Origin: Fusobacterium sp. DD2
GTDB taxonomy: Bacteria; Fusobacteriota; Fusobacteriia; Fusobacteriales; Fusobacteriaceae
Direction of reading: 5' to 3'
Assembly (NCBI RefSeq): GCF_018205345.1
Contig: NZ_JADRHM010000017.1
Span: forward strand, 1-38,458
DNA length: 38,458 nt
Both the position numbers and the translations under genes were made by a program. Position 1 is the stretch's first letter. Each line of letters starts with the position of its first letter. Below are positions 16,785-26,242 of this stretch, in pieces. The notes under the pieces are model-generated. The model had not been told where the DNA came from, ran no database searches, and saw only the letters and a program-made list of their open reading frames with translations.

Positions 16785-17150
16785 TTACTCCAATATAGAT
16801 AATAGTCTATTTAACTCATTAAGTTTAGCTTCATCATCAGAAATCTTTTTATCAAGTTTTCTATAGTAATGTTCATACTCTTTAGCAAGTTTTTTGTACT
16901 CATCTCTATGCCATCTGATTTCTGAATCTCTTTTCAGCTTTTCCAAAGTCTTTTCTTTTCCCTCACTCTGCAATTTCAATTCCTGCAGCTCTTTTTCTAA
17001 ACTTACTTTCTCCCCTTTAAATTCTGCTACCTTCTCAGCTTCTTTCTTTTGCAGTTCCTGATATTCAGTTTCCATGCTGGCAACTGTATCTATATTTGCA
17101 TAGATACTTAAGCCACATATTGCGAAAACTCCAATCAATATTTTTTTCAC
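16785..17150 (-). CDS. FadA-family coiled-coil adhesin
   Basis: A 121-residue exported protein, close to the about 129 residues of FadA. The GTG start at 17150 has AGGGTGG upstream. The signal peptide MKKILIGVFAICGLSIYA is followed by a two-part alpha-helical hairpin. The C-terminal part, RWHRDEYKKLAKEYEHYYRKLDKKI, lines up with the FadA block RFYKSQYQDLASKYEDALKKLE. FadA forms filaments on the cell surface and binds host receptors in F. nucleatum; here the gene heads an operon ending in an autotransporter, as FadA paralogues often do in fusobacteria. Host binding is not implied by sequence alone. A promoter lies somewhere in 17151-17466. Confidence 0.8.
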   Translation of the reverse strand: MKKILIGVFAICGLSIYANIDTVASMETEYQELQKKEAEKVAEFKGEKVSLEKELQELKLQSEGKEKTLEKLKRDSEIRWHRDEYKKLAKEYEHYYRKLDKKISDDEAKLNELNRLLSILE

Positions 17151-17466
17151 TATAACACCACCCTCGCTCCTTTAATAATTTATTTCTTCAAACCTGTCTC
17201 CTATTTAGAAATTATAATTACGAACAAGCTTTTCCTTTTAATAACACAATTTTATCACTTTTTAGACTTTTTATAAAGAGGTATTAACACTTTTTTATTT
17301 TAAATTATTAATTTTTATACATTAACTTCTAAATAAAAACATCCAAAATAAACAATTTTCATATAAAATGTTCTATAATAATCTATTTTCTTAAATTTTA
17401 AGGCTATATATTTTTTATATTTAGACATATTTTAGACATATTAGTTCTGTTGATTTTAGTTCAATA
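17151..17466. other. AT-rich intergenic region upstream of the adhesin operon
   Basis: About 315 bases with no open frame worth calling. On the minus strand a TATAAT lies at 17216-17211, about 60 bases before the FadA-like start, without a convincing -35. A tandem direct repeat TTTAGACATAT occurs twice at 17420-17441. The rest is poly-A/T-rich. It must contain the operon's promoter and any phase or environmental control, but I can point to no firm site. Confidence 0.5.
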
Positions 17467-17517
17467 ACAAAAAAACTGTGCTCACTATGTATAAACATAG
17501 TTCTGCACAGCTTTTTT
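17467..17517 (-). terminator. Terminator of the ABC operon, copy B of the CTGTGC hairpin
   Basis: On the minus strand GCTGTGC follows the ATPase stop codon directly. It pairs with GCACAG, with inner ACTATG/CATAGT, then seven T. It is closely related to the hairpin at 8191-8237, in the same orientation. Confidence 0.85.
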
Positions 17518-18442
17518 ATATTTCTATACTGACTTTATCTCCAATTTTAAAATTTTTACTCTTTTCTCCATAGATACTCACACATACTTTTTCTTTTTCA
17601 TCACGTACTATAAAGAATGTATGACTGCCCATAAACTCTTTTGAAATAACTTTCCATTTACCATCACTTGCAAAATCCATTTTAATATCTTCAGGTCTTA
17701 CTATTTTCTTTTCTCCATTATCTTTAATAAAATTTACCTTTCCAATAAAATCAGCAACATACTCATTTGATGGTTTATAATATATCTCCTCTGGAGTTCC
17801 TATCTGTTCAATTATTCCATCTCTCATAATAACTATCTTATCAGAGATACTCAAAGCCTCTTCCTGATCGTGAGTTACAAATATCATTGTTATCCCAAGT
17901 TTTTTCTGCAATGCTTTGAGTTCTTCTCTCATATTTATCTTTAATTTTGCATCAAGATTACTAAATGGCTCATCTAAAAGCAATATCTTAGGAGAAAGTA
18001 CCAAAGCTCTTGCTAAAGCAACCCTCTGCTGCTGTCCACCACTTAGCTCATGAATTGAACTTTTCTCATATCCCTTTAGTCCAACTATCTCAAGATACTT
18101 ACTGGCTAACTCTTTCTGCTCTTTTTTATTCTTATTTTTATACTTCAGTCCATAACCAATATTCTCTATTACATTCATATGAGGAAAAAGTGCATAATCC
18201 TGAAATACAGTTGAGATATTTCTTCTTTCAGGTGGAATATTTGTTATCTCCTCATCTTCAAGATATATCTTTCCATTATCTGAATTTAAAAAACCACCTA
18301 TAACATTTAGTAAACTCGTCTTTCCACATCCACTTGGGCCTAAAAAAGATACAAGTTCACCCTTTTCAAGATTAAATGAGATGTCACTTATCCCTTTTTC
18401 ATTTTCAAATCTCTTTTTAATATTTTCAACTCTAAAATACAT
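17516..18442 (-). CDS. ABC transporter ATPase (PotA/FbpC type)
   Basis: The 308-residue ATP-hydrolysing subunit of the importer encoded by this operon, on the cytoplasmic face of the membrane. Walker A GPSGCGKT 35-42, Q-loop Gln81 (VFQDYALFPHM), signature LSGGQ 133-137, Walker B ILLLDEP ending at Glu158, H-loop His191. After about residue 235 comes a short TOBE-like regulatory domain that is smaller than in PotA. The start has AGGAGAG upstream. It follows the permease gene by 21 bases. The ATPase alone does not tell the substrate; the family handles ferric iron, spermidine/putrescine, thiamine, 2-aminoethylphosphonate and sugar phosphates. Confidence 0.92.
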   Translation of the reverse strand: MYFRVENIKKRFENEKGISDISFNLEKGELVSFLGPSGCGKTSLLNVIGGFLNSDNGKIYLEDEEITNIPPERRNISTVFQDYALFPHMNVIENIGYGLKYKNKNKKEQKELASKYLEIVGLKGYEKSSIHELSGGQQQRVALARALVLSPKILLLDEPFSNLDAKLKINMREELKALQKKLGITMIFVTHDQEEALSISDKIVIMRDGIIEQIGTPEEIYYKPSNEYVADFIGKVNFIKDNGEKKIVRPEDIKMDFASDGKWKVISKEFMGSHTFFIVRDEKEKVCVSIYGEKSKNFKIGDKVSIEI

Positions 18443-18463
18443 TCATCTCTCCTATATAATCAG

Positions 18464-20098
18464 CTATATCCTTTTTGCAGCTTTAGACACAATCACATTT
18501 AATGTAAAAGTAATAAGCGTTATTGCAATAGCTACAATAGATGCAACACCATATTCTCCCTGAGCAACGTAATTAAATAACAATACAGTTGCAACGTTGG
18601 CTCCTGGAGAAATAAGGAAAATTACTGCTCCAATTGTTGTCATAGTTGCTATAAAACAGTTGATAAATGAGATTAAAAATGCAGGTTTCAATGCTGGAAG
18701 AATAATATCAATAAATATATTCATCTTTCCTGCTCCTAAATCTCTTGCTGCCTTTTCAATATTTGGATTTATCTTTTCAAGAATTGCATCTCCAGTTTTA
18801 ATTCCAATACTCACCTGTCTAAATAGGCAGTTTAATATAACTATGGCTGCTGTACCTGTAAGAACCAGCCATCCACTGTGAAATGCAAGAATATATCCAA
18901 GTCCAAAAAACGTTCCTGGAATTATATATGGAAGTGTTGCAAAAAACTCCACAACCTTAATAAACTTACCCTTCATATCTCTGTTGTAATAAGCTATCAA
19001 TATGCCAATAATAGCTGAGAAAAATCCAGCAATAAAGGCATATATTATTGTTCTTACAAATACCTTTATTCCACTCATTTTAAACTTTTCCAGATATTCA
19101 AGTGTGAACTCAATTCCATGTGATGTAGAGTTATAAAATCCAGAAAAAAGTATTGTTCCATACTGCAATAATACTATTACAACAAATAACCATGCTGCCA
19201 TTCCTAATACAAGTTTTAATAAAAATGGAATCTCAAAAGAATTATCACCTAAGCCATTCTTTTTATTCTCACTGAAAAAGGTTGAGTTTTTCAATAATAT
19301 TTTTCTATATAAAAGAAAAGCAATAAGTGCCGGAATAATTAACAGTAAAGTCATTGCAGCAGCTTTTTGCATATTTCCCTCTCCAATTACAGTAAGGTAT
19401 GCCTCAGTAGCTAAGGTACTTTCACGTCCACCTATAATAATTGCACTTCCAAAATCTGCAAGACTCTTTGTAAAGATTATAAAGAATACTCCTACAAATG
19501 GAGAAACTGATAGTGGTAAAATAACTCTTTTTACAGTTTCCCACGGAGTGGCACCTAATGAACGTGATGCTGCAATAAGTGAATAATCAACATTTTTAAA
19601 AATCTCATATAGCATAAATGCTGCAAAGGATACCTCTCCTAGTATCTGTAACATCACTATTCCATGTAGTCCATAAGGGTTCATGTGAAGTCCCAAGATT
19701 TTATATGTTATAAGACCTCTTCTTCCAAATAGCATAATATACGAAATACCAAAAATAAATGGTGGTGATATCATTGAAAGCATCAGCAGATAGTAATAGA
19801 ATTTTTTTATAATTTTTCCTGAAAAAATCATATAAAAAGCTATAAAACTACCTAATATAGATGTTATCAGTGCTGAGAAAAATGAAGTTTTAAGAGAATT
19901 AAAAAGTAACTGATAGTTATCTTTAAATATCCCATGATAAAACTTCAGTGTAAACTCACCATTATCAATAAAACTTGTCCTTATAATTTGATAAATGGGA
20001 TAGAAGCAAAACGCAACTATCCCACTGATTACAGAAAGAAATATCAATTTGTATAATAGATTATCTTGCTTTATTTCCAAATCTCTTATTCCATTCAT
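18464..20098 (-). CDS. ABC importer permease, two fused membrane domains
   Basis: A 544-residue inner-membrane permease with two binding-protein-dependent transport domains in tandem, as in FbpB, ThiP and PhnU/V-like fusions. Each half has about six membrane segments and its own EAA loop: AASRSLGATPWETVKRVILP (first half) and KAARDLGAGKMNIFIDIILP (second half). These loops contact the ATPase. The ATG at 20098 lies 38 bases inside the solute-binding gene, with AAAAGG as ribosome site, suggesting coupled translation. A later start is possible but would cut the first helix. The gene completes a binding-protein, permease and ATPase set. Confidence 0.92.
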   Translation of the reverse strand: MNGIRDLEIKQDNLLYKLIFLSVISGIVAFCFYPIYQIIRTSFIDNGEFTLKFYHGIFKDNYQLLFNSLKTSFFSALITSILGSFIAFYMIFSGKIIKKFYYYLLMLSMISPPFIFGISYIMLFGRRGLITYKILGLHMNPYGLHGIVMLQILGEVSFAAFMLYEIFKNVDYSLIAASRSLGATPWETVKRVILPLSVSPFVGVFFIIFTKSLADFGSAIIIGGRESTLATEAYLTVIGEGNMQKAAAMTLLLIIPALIAFLLYRKILLKNSTFFSENKKNGLGDNSFEIPFLLKLVLGMAAWLFVVIVLLQYGTILFSGFYNSTSHGIEFTLEYLEKFKMSGIKVFVRTIIYAFIAGFFSAIIGILIAYYNRDMKGKFIKVVEFFATLPYIIPGTFFGLGYILAFHSGWLVLTGTAAIVILNCLFRQVSIGIKTGDAILEKINPNIEKAARDLGAGKMNIFIDIILPALKPAFLISFINCFIATMTTIGAVIFLISPGANVATVLLFNYVAQGEYGVASIVAIAITLITFTLNVIVSKAAKRI

Positions 20099-21077
20099 TT
20101 AATACCTTTTCTCTTTCATTTCCTAACTCTTCAATATTAATATTAATTAACTTAGACATATCCACATCTTTAATCTCTTTTGGAGTTGGTACACCATTTC
20201 TAACCATTGCTCTAGGATCTTCATTTCTTATAGCAATTTGTCCCTTTTCAGAAAGTGCCCAGTCAACAAATTTCTTAGCTGAGTCCATATTTTCAGCATT
20301 TTTAAATATAGCCATTCCAGCTGGAACCCAAGGAATCATATCTTCTGGGTAGATTGTAGTTACTGGATATTTCTTTTCCATTAGAATAAATTCTCCAGAC
20401 ATAGGAATTACTGCTACTGCAAACTCTCCTGAAACAACTTTCATTGGTGGTTCTCCACCTCTTTTAGCTAAAAATGGAATGTTTTTGTTTAACTCTTCAA
20501 AATATTTCCAAGCTTTATCATTTCCCATTTTTTGAATCAAATTATCAACAAAAGCATAGTTAGTACCTGATATTGCAGGATTTGCCATTATAACTTCATC
20601 TTTGTATTCTGGTTTTGCAATGTCTGCCCACACTTTTGGCATTGGTAATCCTTTATCTTCAAGTATCTCATTATTTACCATAAATCCAACTAGCACTAGA
20701 GATACACCTGACCAGTATCCATCTTTATCTCTATATTTTAAAGGAACTTCTTTCATTTCAGGTGAAATATATTTTTCAAGTAACCCTTTATTTTTTGCTG
20801 TTATAAAGCTGTCAAGTCCGCCACCAAACCATACATCTGCTGATGGTTTACCATTTTCTGCCTGTATCTTTGATAATACCTCTCCAGATGACATATCAAT
20901 AAAATCCACTTTAATTCCAGTATCTTTTGTAAACTGCTGGAATATCTTTTCCTTTCCTCCATAAGCTGCTACTACTTTTAAATTTTCTCCAAATAGGTTA
21001 AAACTTAATAAACCTAATAATGCTAAGAATAAACTAAGTGTTTTCTTCATAATTTTCAGATAGTTTTTACTATCCAT
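20061..21077 (-). CDS. ABC importer solute-binding protein (FbpA/AfuA/PhnS-like)
   Basis: A 338-residue periplasmic or lipid-free exported binding protein. A hydrophobic signal at residues 10-30 (MKKTLSLFLALLGLLSFNLFG) is followed by the family blocks ADVWFGGGLDSF, LVGFMVNNEIL, MANPAISGTNYAF and MIPWVPAGMAIFKNAEN. The fold matches ferric-ion and phosphonate/phosphosugar binders. The tandem Tyr pair that binds iron in FbpA is not visible at the expected place (AVAVIPMSGEF), which argues against iron. The ATG at 21077 has GGAGG only two bases away, so the inner Met at 21050 (MKKTL) may be the real start; a 6-bp GATAGT/ACTATC hairpin lies between them. It sits 11 bases after the PHP gene. Confidence 0.88.
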   Translation of the reverse strand: MDSKNYLKIMKKTLSLFLALLGLLSFNLFGENLKVVAAYGGKEKIFQQFTKDTGIKVDFIDMSSGEVLSKIQAENGKPSADVWFGGGLDSFITAKNKGLLEKYISPEMKEVPLKYRDKDGYWSGVSLVLVGFMVNNEILEDKGLPMPKVWADIAKPEYKDEVIMANPAISGTNYAFVDNLIQKMGNDKAWKYFEELNKNIPFLAKRGGEPPMKVVSGEFAVAVIPMSGEFILMEKKYPVTTIYPEDMIPWVPAGMAIFKNAENMDSAKKFVDWALSEKGQIAIRNEDPRAMVRNGVPTPKEIKDVDMSKLININIEELGNEREKVLNEWNKRFGNKAR

Positions 21078-21088
21078 TCCCTCCTTTT

Positions 21089-21706
21089 TTATAATTTTAC
21101 ATACATATTATTTCTGTATGCAAGTGGTTTACATTTATTTGTTTTAAGAGCCTCAATTAGCTCTTTTACATTGTTTACTCTGTAAGGTAATAATGTTGCA
21201 TAGATACCAACCTTTTCAATTATATGGGCATCACTGGAACCTAAAACCTGTACTCCTGTTTCATTTGCTGCTTTTACAGCAAGACCATTATGATAATCTG
21301 TGGTACTTCCATTATACCCTTCTACTGCAGTTAGACCTTTTACTTTGTATAACTTGTCTTCTAAACCTCTGTTGTTAGTCCTATATGGATGTGCTGCAGT
21401 ACAAGTTCCACCAAAGCTATGAACATAATCTATAAATTCCTGTGCATTCATCTGTTTTTCAGGTAATCTGTCTATACCAAAAGCTACAATATCACCATCA
21501 GTTGTTAAATATTCCACCCCAGGAAATATTGGAAAATCATATTTTTTTACAAGTTCCTCTATCTCATCTTTTACATCAACATTTTCATGGTTAGTAAGAG
21601 CTATTCCATCTAACCCTTTTCTCTTTGCTTCTTTTACAATCTCTTCTATTGACATGTGACTGTCAGGAGAATATTTGTTGTCATGTATATGCAAATCTAC
21701 TTTCAT
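21089..21706 (-). CDS. PHP-domain metal-dependent phosphoesterase
   Basis: A 205-residue cytoplasmic PHP-fold protein. All metal-ligand motifs are present: DLHIHD (His6, His8), TNHENV (His40), PGVEY (Glu65), AAHPYR (His106) and GSSDAH (Asp159, His161). Stand-alone PHP proteins of this size hydrolyse small phosphomonoesters or nucleotides; histidinol-phosphatase is another family role, but no his genes are near. GGAGAG precedes the ATG. As first gene of the ABC operon it may dephosphorylate the compound that is imported, which would suit an organophosphate transporter. Fold and active site are certain; the substrate is not. Confidence 0.85.
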   Translation of the reverse strand: MKVDLHIHDNKYSPDSHMSIEEIVKEAKRKGLDGIALTNHENVDVKDEIEELVKKYDFPIFPGVEYLTTDGDIVAFGIDRLPEKQMNAQEFIDYVHSFGGTCTAAHPYRTNNRGLEDKLYKVKGLTAVEGYNGSTTDYHNGLAVKAANETGVQVLGSSDAHIIEKVGIYATLLPYRVNNVKELIEALKTNKCKPLAYRNNMYVKL

Positions 21707-21742
21707 TATTCTCTCCTTTTCCTAATTCTTCGAACCTCCCTT

Positions 21743-21772
21743 ATTATATCAAATTTTCACAATAATTCATAA
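21743..21772 (-). promoter_or_regulatory. Possible promoter of the PHP-ABC operon
   Basis: A perfect TATAAT on the minus strand (21748-21743) with TTATGA 18 bases upstream, a weak -35. A GGGAGG shortly downstream is too far from the ATG to act as its ribosome site. Confidence 0.4.
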
Positions 21773-21814
21773 TTTTTTTATCAAATTTCCACTAAAAAAA
21801 TCATGATTAACTGC

Positions 21815-21850
21815 AAAAAAATAGTGCCAGAAATTATTTCTGACACTATC
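21815..21850 (-). terminator. Terminator of the purine operon
   Basis: On the minus strand ATAGTGTCAGAAAT pairs with ATTTCTGGCACTAT and is followed by seven T. It lies 28 bases after the purD stop. Confidence 0.9.
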
Positions 21851-21877
21851 TTAATATATGTGTGTGTATTAATGGTC

Positions 21878-23131
21878 TTATCTATAGAGAATTCCTATAT
21901 CTCTTCTCATATATTTATCTTTAAAATCTATTTTATCAGCATCTGCATAAGCTTTTTTTCTTGCTTCATCAAGATTTTTTCCAAGAGCTACAACATTTAA
22001 AACTCTTCCACCATTTGTAAGAAGTTTTCCATCTTCTGATTTTGCTCCTGCTACAAATGTCATTCCATCTACTTTATCAAGTCCTGTTATCTCATACCCT
22101 TTTGCATATTTCTTAGGATATCCACCTGATGCAAGTACAACACAGCAGGCTGATTTGTCACTCCATTTAACATCCAGAGTATCTAATTTTTTCTCAAGAC
22201 CTTTTTGAAGTATCTCAATAAAATCAGATTCAAGTAATGGAAGTACAACTTGAGTCTCAGGATCACCAAGTCTCATATTATATTCCAGAAGATAAACTCC
22301 TTTTTCAGTTATCATAAGTCCAAAGAATATGAATCCTGCAAAATCCATTTTTTCCTCTTTTATTCCTTTAAGAGTTGGATTTAATATATCTTTTAGAAAA
22401 GTGTCATAGACATCTTTAGTCACATATGGATTAGGAGCTATTGTCCCCATTCCACCTGTATTAAGACCTGTTTCTTTTTCTCCAATTTTTTTATGGTCTT
22501 TAGCACTTATAAAAGGCAGAATAACATTTGAATCTGTTACAGAAAGTATTGATGCTTCAACACCATCTAAAAATTCCTCTACTACTATTTCCTGTCCTGC
22601 ATCATTAAATACCTTATCCACCATAATCTCATCAACAGCTTTTAGAGCTTCTTCAAGATTTTTACAGATAAGAACTCCTTTTCCTGCTGCAAGTCCACTT
22701 GCTTTTACAACTAGAGGAAAATCAGATTTTTTTATATACTCTTTTGCTTTTAGAGGATCCTTAAATATCTCATATGTAGCAGTTTTTATTCCATATTTTT
22801 TCATAAAATCTTTAGCAAATGCTTTAGATCCTTCAAGCATAGCAGCCTTTTTATCTGGACCAAATATTTTTAAACCTGCAGCTTTAAATTTATCTACAAT
22901 ACCATCAACTAAAAGTTCTTCACTTCCAACTATTGTAAGGTCAATTTTATTTTTAACTGCAAAATCTAAAAGCTCTTCTGTTCCCTTTAAATTTACATTT
23001 TCTCCTTTTTCTAAAAGAGATATTCCTCCATTTCCTGGAGCACAATATATTTTTTCTACATCTTTATTTTCACTTATTTTCCAGCAAATGGCATGTTCTC
23101 TTCCACCACTACCAACTACAAGTACTTTCAT
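21878..23131 (-). CDS. purD: Phosphoribosylamine-glycine ligase
   Basis: GAR synthetase: joins phosphoribosylamine and glycine with ATP, step two of IMP synthesis, in the cytoplasm. The 417 residues match the family. The N-terminal VVGSGGREHAI block is at 4-14, the ATP-grasp core includes KASGLAAGKGV and EEFLDGVEAS, and the metal-binding end reads EYNMRLGDPE. AAGGAGAG precedes the ATG. It is the last gene of the nine-gene purine operon, 18 bases after purH and just before the terminator. Confidence 0.97.
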   Translation of the reverse strand: MKVLVVGSGGREHAICWKISENKDVEKIYCAPGNGGISLLEKGENVNLKGTEELLDFAVKNKIDLTIVGSEELLVDGIVDKFKAAGLKIFGPDKKAAMLEGSKAFAKDFMKKYGIKTATYEIFKDPLKAKEYIKKSDFPLVVKASGLAAGKGVLICKNLEEALKAVDEIMVDKVFNDAGQEIVVEEFLDGVEASILSVTDSNVILPFISAKDHKKIGEKETGLNTGGMGTIAPNPYVTKDVYDTFLKDILNPTLKGIKEEKMDFAGFIFFGLMITEKGVYLLEYNMRLGDPETQVVLPLLESDFIEILQKGLEKKLDTLDVKWSDKSACCVVLASGGYPKKYAKGYEITGLDKVDGMTFVAGAKSEDGKLLTNGGRVLNVVALGKNLDEARKKAYADADKIDFKDKYMRRDIGILYR

Positions 23132-23149
23132 CTATTCTCTCCTTAATAA

Positions 23150-24652
23150 TTAGTGTTTGAAATGTCTCATTCCTGTAAATACCATGGCAATTCCATTTTC
23201 ATTACATGCATCAATAGATTCTTTATCTCTAATTGATCCTCCTGGTTGTATTATAGCTTTTATTCCTGCTTTTGCACAACTATCTACAACATCTCTAAAT
23301 GGGAAGAAAGCATCTGATGCTAATATTGCTCCTTCTACTCTCTCTCCGGCTCTTTCTATTGCCTGGTTAGTTGGCCATATTCTATTTGTTTCTCCATTTC
23401 CTATTCCAATAGCCATTTTATCTTTTGCAACTACAATTGCATTTGATTTAACATGTTTTACTATTCTCATTCCAAATTCAAGATCACTCATCTCTTTAGG
23501 AGTAGGCTCTTTTTCTGTAACTACAGTGTAGTTGTTAGAAAACTCTTTATCTTCATCCTGAACAAGTATTCCACCATCTACTTTTACCATATTAAGTTTA
23601 TCTTGAGGTTTTGTATTACATTTTATAACTCTTAAATTCTTTTTACTCTTTAATACTTCCAGTGCTTTTTCACTAAATCCTGGAGCTATAACAATCTCAA
23701 GGAAAATTTTAACAAGTTCTTTTGCTGTTGCCTCATCAACTTCTCTATTCAAAGCAACTATACCACCAAATATAGATACAGGATCACATTCATAAGCTTT
23801 CATATATGCTTCATATACATCTTTTCCAAGAGCCGCACCACATGGAGTAGAGTGTTTTAATCCACAGCATGCTGGTTCTTCAAATTCATTTGCAACTTTC
23901 CAAGCTACATCCATATCTCTTATATTATTAAAAGATAATTCTTTTCCATTTAGTTGTTTGAAGTTTTTCATAGCACCATTTTCAGTTGTAGATACATAAT
24001 ATGCTGCTTTTTGATGAGGGTTTTCTCCATATCTCAAATTCATAGCTCTCTCATAAGATAGACTTAGATATTTTGGCATCTCCTCTTCTAATAAGAAATT
24101 TGAGATAGCTGCATCATATGCTGATGTAAGATTGAAAACTTTTCCAGCCAATCTTTTTCTAGTTGCAAAAGTAACTTCCCCTTTTTCCATCTCTTCTTTA
24201 ACTACTTTATAATCTTCAATATCACTTATTACAACAACATCTTTAAATGATTTTGCTGCTGATCTAAGCATTGTTGGTCCACCAATATCTATAAATTCTA
24301 CTTTTTCCTCAAATGAAATATCTTCATTTACTTTTTTAAAGAAAGGATAAAGATTTACAACAACCATATCTATTGTGTCTATGCCTCTTTCTTTTAAAGT
24401 ATTCATATGTTCCTTGTTATCTCTAATAGCAAGTATTCCACCATGAATAACTGGATGTAATGTTTTTACTCTTCCATCTAACATTTCAGGTGCCTTTGTA
24501 ATAGAGGCAACTTCAATTACTGGAATCCCATTTTCCTTTAGATGTCTGTATGTTCCACCAGTTGATATTATCTCCATTCCTTTTTCAATTAGAAATTTTG
24601 AAAATTCAACTACTCCAGTTTTATCGTATACTGATATCAATGCTCTTTTCAT
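23150..24652 (-). CDS. purH: Bifunctional AICAR transformylase / IMP cyclohydrolase
   Basis: Catalyses the last two steps to IMP using 10-formyl-tetrahydrofolate. The start is the ATG at 24652, which overlaps the purN stop (TAATG) and has GAGGAG upstream; a TTG two codons earlier is unlikely. The 500 residues comprise an N-terminal cyclohydrolase (MGS-like) domain with ISVYDKTG and the STGGT phosphate loop, then the transformylase with Lys266-His267 (GLKHSTPCG) and IQPGGSIRD near the end. It ends in RHFKH as usual. The formyl donor needed here is made by the fhs product encoded first in the same operon. Confidence 0.97.
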   Translation of the reverse strand: MKRALISVYDKTGVVEFSKFLIEKGMEIISTGGTYRHLKENGIPVIEVASITKAPEMLDGRVKTLHPVIHGGILAIRDNKEHMNTLKERGIDTIDMVVVNLYPFFKKVNEDISFEEKVEFIDIGGPTMLRSAAKSFKDVVVISDIEDYKVVKEEMEKGEVTFATRKRLAGKVFNLTSAYDAAISNFLLEEEMPKYLSLSYERAMNLRYGENPHQKAAYYVSTTENGAMKNFKQLNGKELSFNNIRDMDVAWKVANEFEEPACCGLKHSTPCGAALGKDVYEAYMKAYECDPVSIFGGIVALNREVDEATAKELVKIFLEIVIAPGFSEKALEVLKSKKNLRVIKCNTKPQDKLNMVKVDGGILVQDEDKEFSNNYTVVTEKEPTPKEMSDLEFGMRIVKHVKSNAIVVAKDKMAIGIGNGETNRIWPTNQAIERAGERVEGAILASDAFFPFRDVVDSCAKAGIKAIIQPGGSIRDKESIDACNENGIAMVFTGMRHFKH

Positions 24653-25236
24653 TAACAAACTCCTCTACTTTCCATTATTATTTTTATCGATTGTGGAAGC
24701 AATTCATGCTCCTGAACAAGAACTCTTTTTTGCAGTGTGTCTGGTGTATCCCCTTCCAAAACTGGAACTCTTATCTGTTTTATAATCTCACCGCTATCTA
24801 CACCTGCGTCAACAAAATGTACTGTGCAACCACTGACTTTTTCTCCTGCACCAATAACTGCCTCATGAACTCTTATTCCATACATTCCAGGTCCGCCAAA
24901 TTTTGGTAAAAGAGATGGATGAATATTTATAATTTTTCCTTTCCATTTCTCTACAAAATCCTTATCGATAATTGATAAAAAACCAGCCAGGACAATTAAA
25001 TCAACATTCTTTTCAGAAACTATCTTATCTATAGTTTTACACAGTTTTTCTTTTAGGATTTTTCTATCCAGGATATACCCCTGAATCCCAGCCTCTACAG
25101 CTCTTGTTACTCCGTAGCATTTTCTATCTCCAATTACCACTTCTATCTTACAGTTAAGCTCGTTATTTTTAACTTTATCAATGATAGATTGAAGATTTGT
25201 TCCTCCTCCTGAAACTAAAACTGCTATCTTAAACAT
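24652..25236 (-). CDS. purN: Phosphoribosylglycinamide formyltransferase (folate-dependent)
   Basis: Transfers a formyl group from 10-formyl-THF to GAR. The 194 residues contain SGGGTNLQ (9-16), the catalytic Asn104 and His106 in NIHPSLLP, and the Asp-containing loop DAGVDSG (143-149). No ATP-grasp PurT-type enzyme is present, so this step depends on folate. The gene overlaps the end of purM by 13 bases and uses a weak AAAAAGG site, which suggests coupled translation. Confidence 0.97.
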   Translation of the reverse strand: MFKIAVLVSGGGTNLQSIIDKVKNNELNCKIEVVIGDRKCYGVTRAVEAGIQGYILDRKILKEKLCKTIDKIVSEKNVDLIVLAGFLSIIDKDFVEKWKGKIINIHPSLLPKFGGPGMYGIRVHEAVIGAGEKVSGCTVHFVDAGVDSGEIIKQIRVPVLEGDTPDTLQKRVLVQEHELLPQSIKIIMESRGVC

Positions 25237-26225
25237 AGACCTTTTTCTCCCTTTTGCACATATCCAATTTCATATGCATCTTCACCAAATTCTTTTAAAT
25301 CTCTGATGACTCCATCTTTATCTTTAGGATCCACTACCAATACAAATCCTACTCCCATATTAAATGTACCATACATCTCATCTTCAGGTACATCTCCTTT
25401 TTTCTGAAGGTATCTGAAAATTTCTGGAACTCTTATTTTGTCTTTAAAGACAACAGGTTGATGTCCTTCACTTATAGTTCTAGGAAGATTTTCTGGTAAT
25501 CCTCCACCTGTAATATGAGCCATTCCTTTAATATTATATTTTTCAAGTAATGATAAAACAGGTTTTACATATATTTTTGTAGGTGTTAACAGTGCTGCAC
25601 CTATTGTAGTATCGTGATATTTTTCACTATAATCTGTAACTATCTTTCTAACAAGAGAGAATCCATTACTGTGCACTCCTGATGAAGGAATTGCTATTAA
25701 GATATCTCCCTCTTTTGTAGTGCTTCCATTTACTATTTTATCCTTTTCAACTACCCCAACACAGAATCCTGCAATATCATAGTCTCCTAGCTTATAAAAA
25801 CCAGGCATTTCAGCAGTTTCTCCACCTATAAGTGCTGCTTCAGATTGAAAACACCCTTCAGCTACACCTGATACAAGATCTGCTGCTACCTCAGCTTCAA
25901 GTTTTCCACAAGCTAGATAGTCTAGGAAAAATATTGGTTTTGCACCATGGCATAATACGTCATTTACACACATTGCCACAGCATCAATTCCAACTGTATC
26001 ATATTTTCTAGTTTTGAAAGCTATATCTAATTTTGTACCTACACCGTCAGTTCCTGAGACAAGTACAGGATTTTTATACCTTCCAAGTTCATACATAGCA
26101 CCAAAACTTCCAAGTCCATTTAATACCTGTTTGTTTTGTGTTCTTGCTACTGCTTTTTTCATCAGTTCTACTGCTTTGTAACCCTCTTCCTTATCTACTC
26201 CAGCTTCTTTATACGAAATTGACAT
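25224..26225 (-). CDS. purM: Phosphoribosylformylglycinamidine cyclo-ligase (AIR synthetase)
   Basis: Closes the imidazole ring by ATP-driven conversion of FGAM to AIR. The 333 residues are typical of PurM. Recognisable blocks are SGTDGVGTKLDIAF, MCVNDVLCHGAKPIFFLDY, GGETAEMPGFY and HITGGGLPENLPR. AGGAGGAAAAG precedes the ATG. It lies 17 bases after purF and overlaps purN. Confidence 0.97.
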   Translation of the reverse strand: MSISYKEAGVDKEEGYKAVELMKKAVARTQNKQVLNGLGSFGAMYELGRYKNPVLVSGTDGVGTKLDIAFKTRKYDTVGIDAVAMCVNDVLCHGAKPIFFLDYLACGKLEAEVAADLVSGVAEGCFQSEAALIGGETAEMPGFYKLGDYDIAGFCVGVVEKDKIVNGSTTKEGDILIAIPSSGVHSNGFSLVRKIVTDYSEKYHDTTIGAALLTPTKIYVKPVLSLLEKYNIKGMAHITGGGLPENLPRTISEGHQPVVFKDKIRVPEIFRYLQKKGDVPEDEMYGTFNMGVGFVLVVDPKDKDGVIRDLKEFGEDAYEIGYVQKGEKGLCLR

Positions 26226-26242
26226 CTTTTCCTCCTAATTTT

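Noticed and set aside
17516-21077. Firm annotation of the importer as a ferric iron or spermidine/putrescine transporter
   Set aside because: The ATPase and permease are shared by several substrate classes and the binding protein lacks the FbpA tyrosine pair, so no substrate is asserted.
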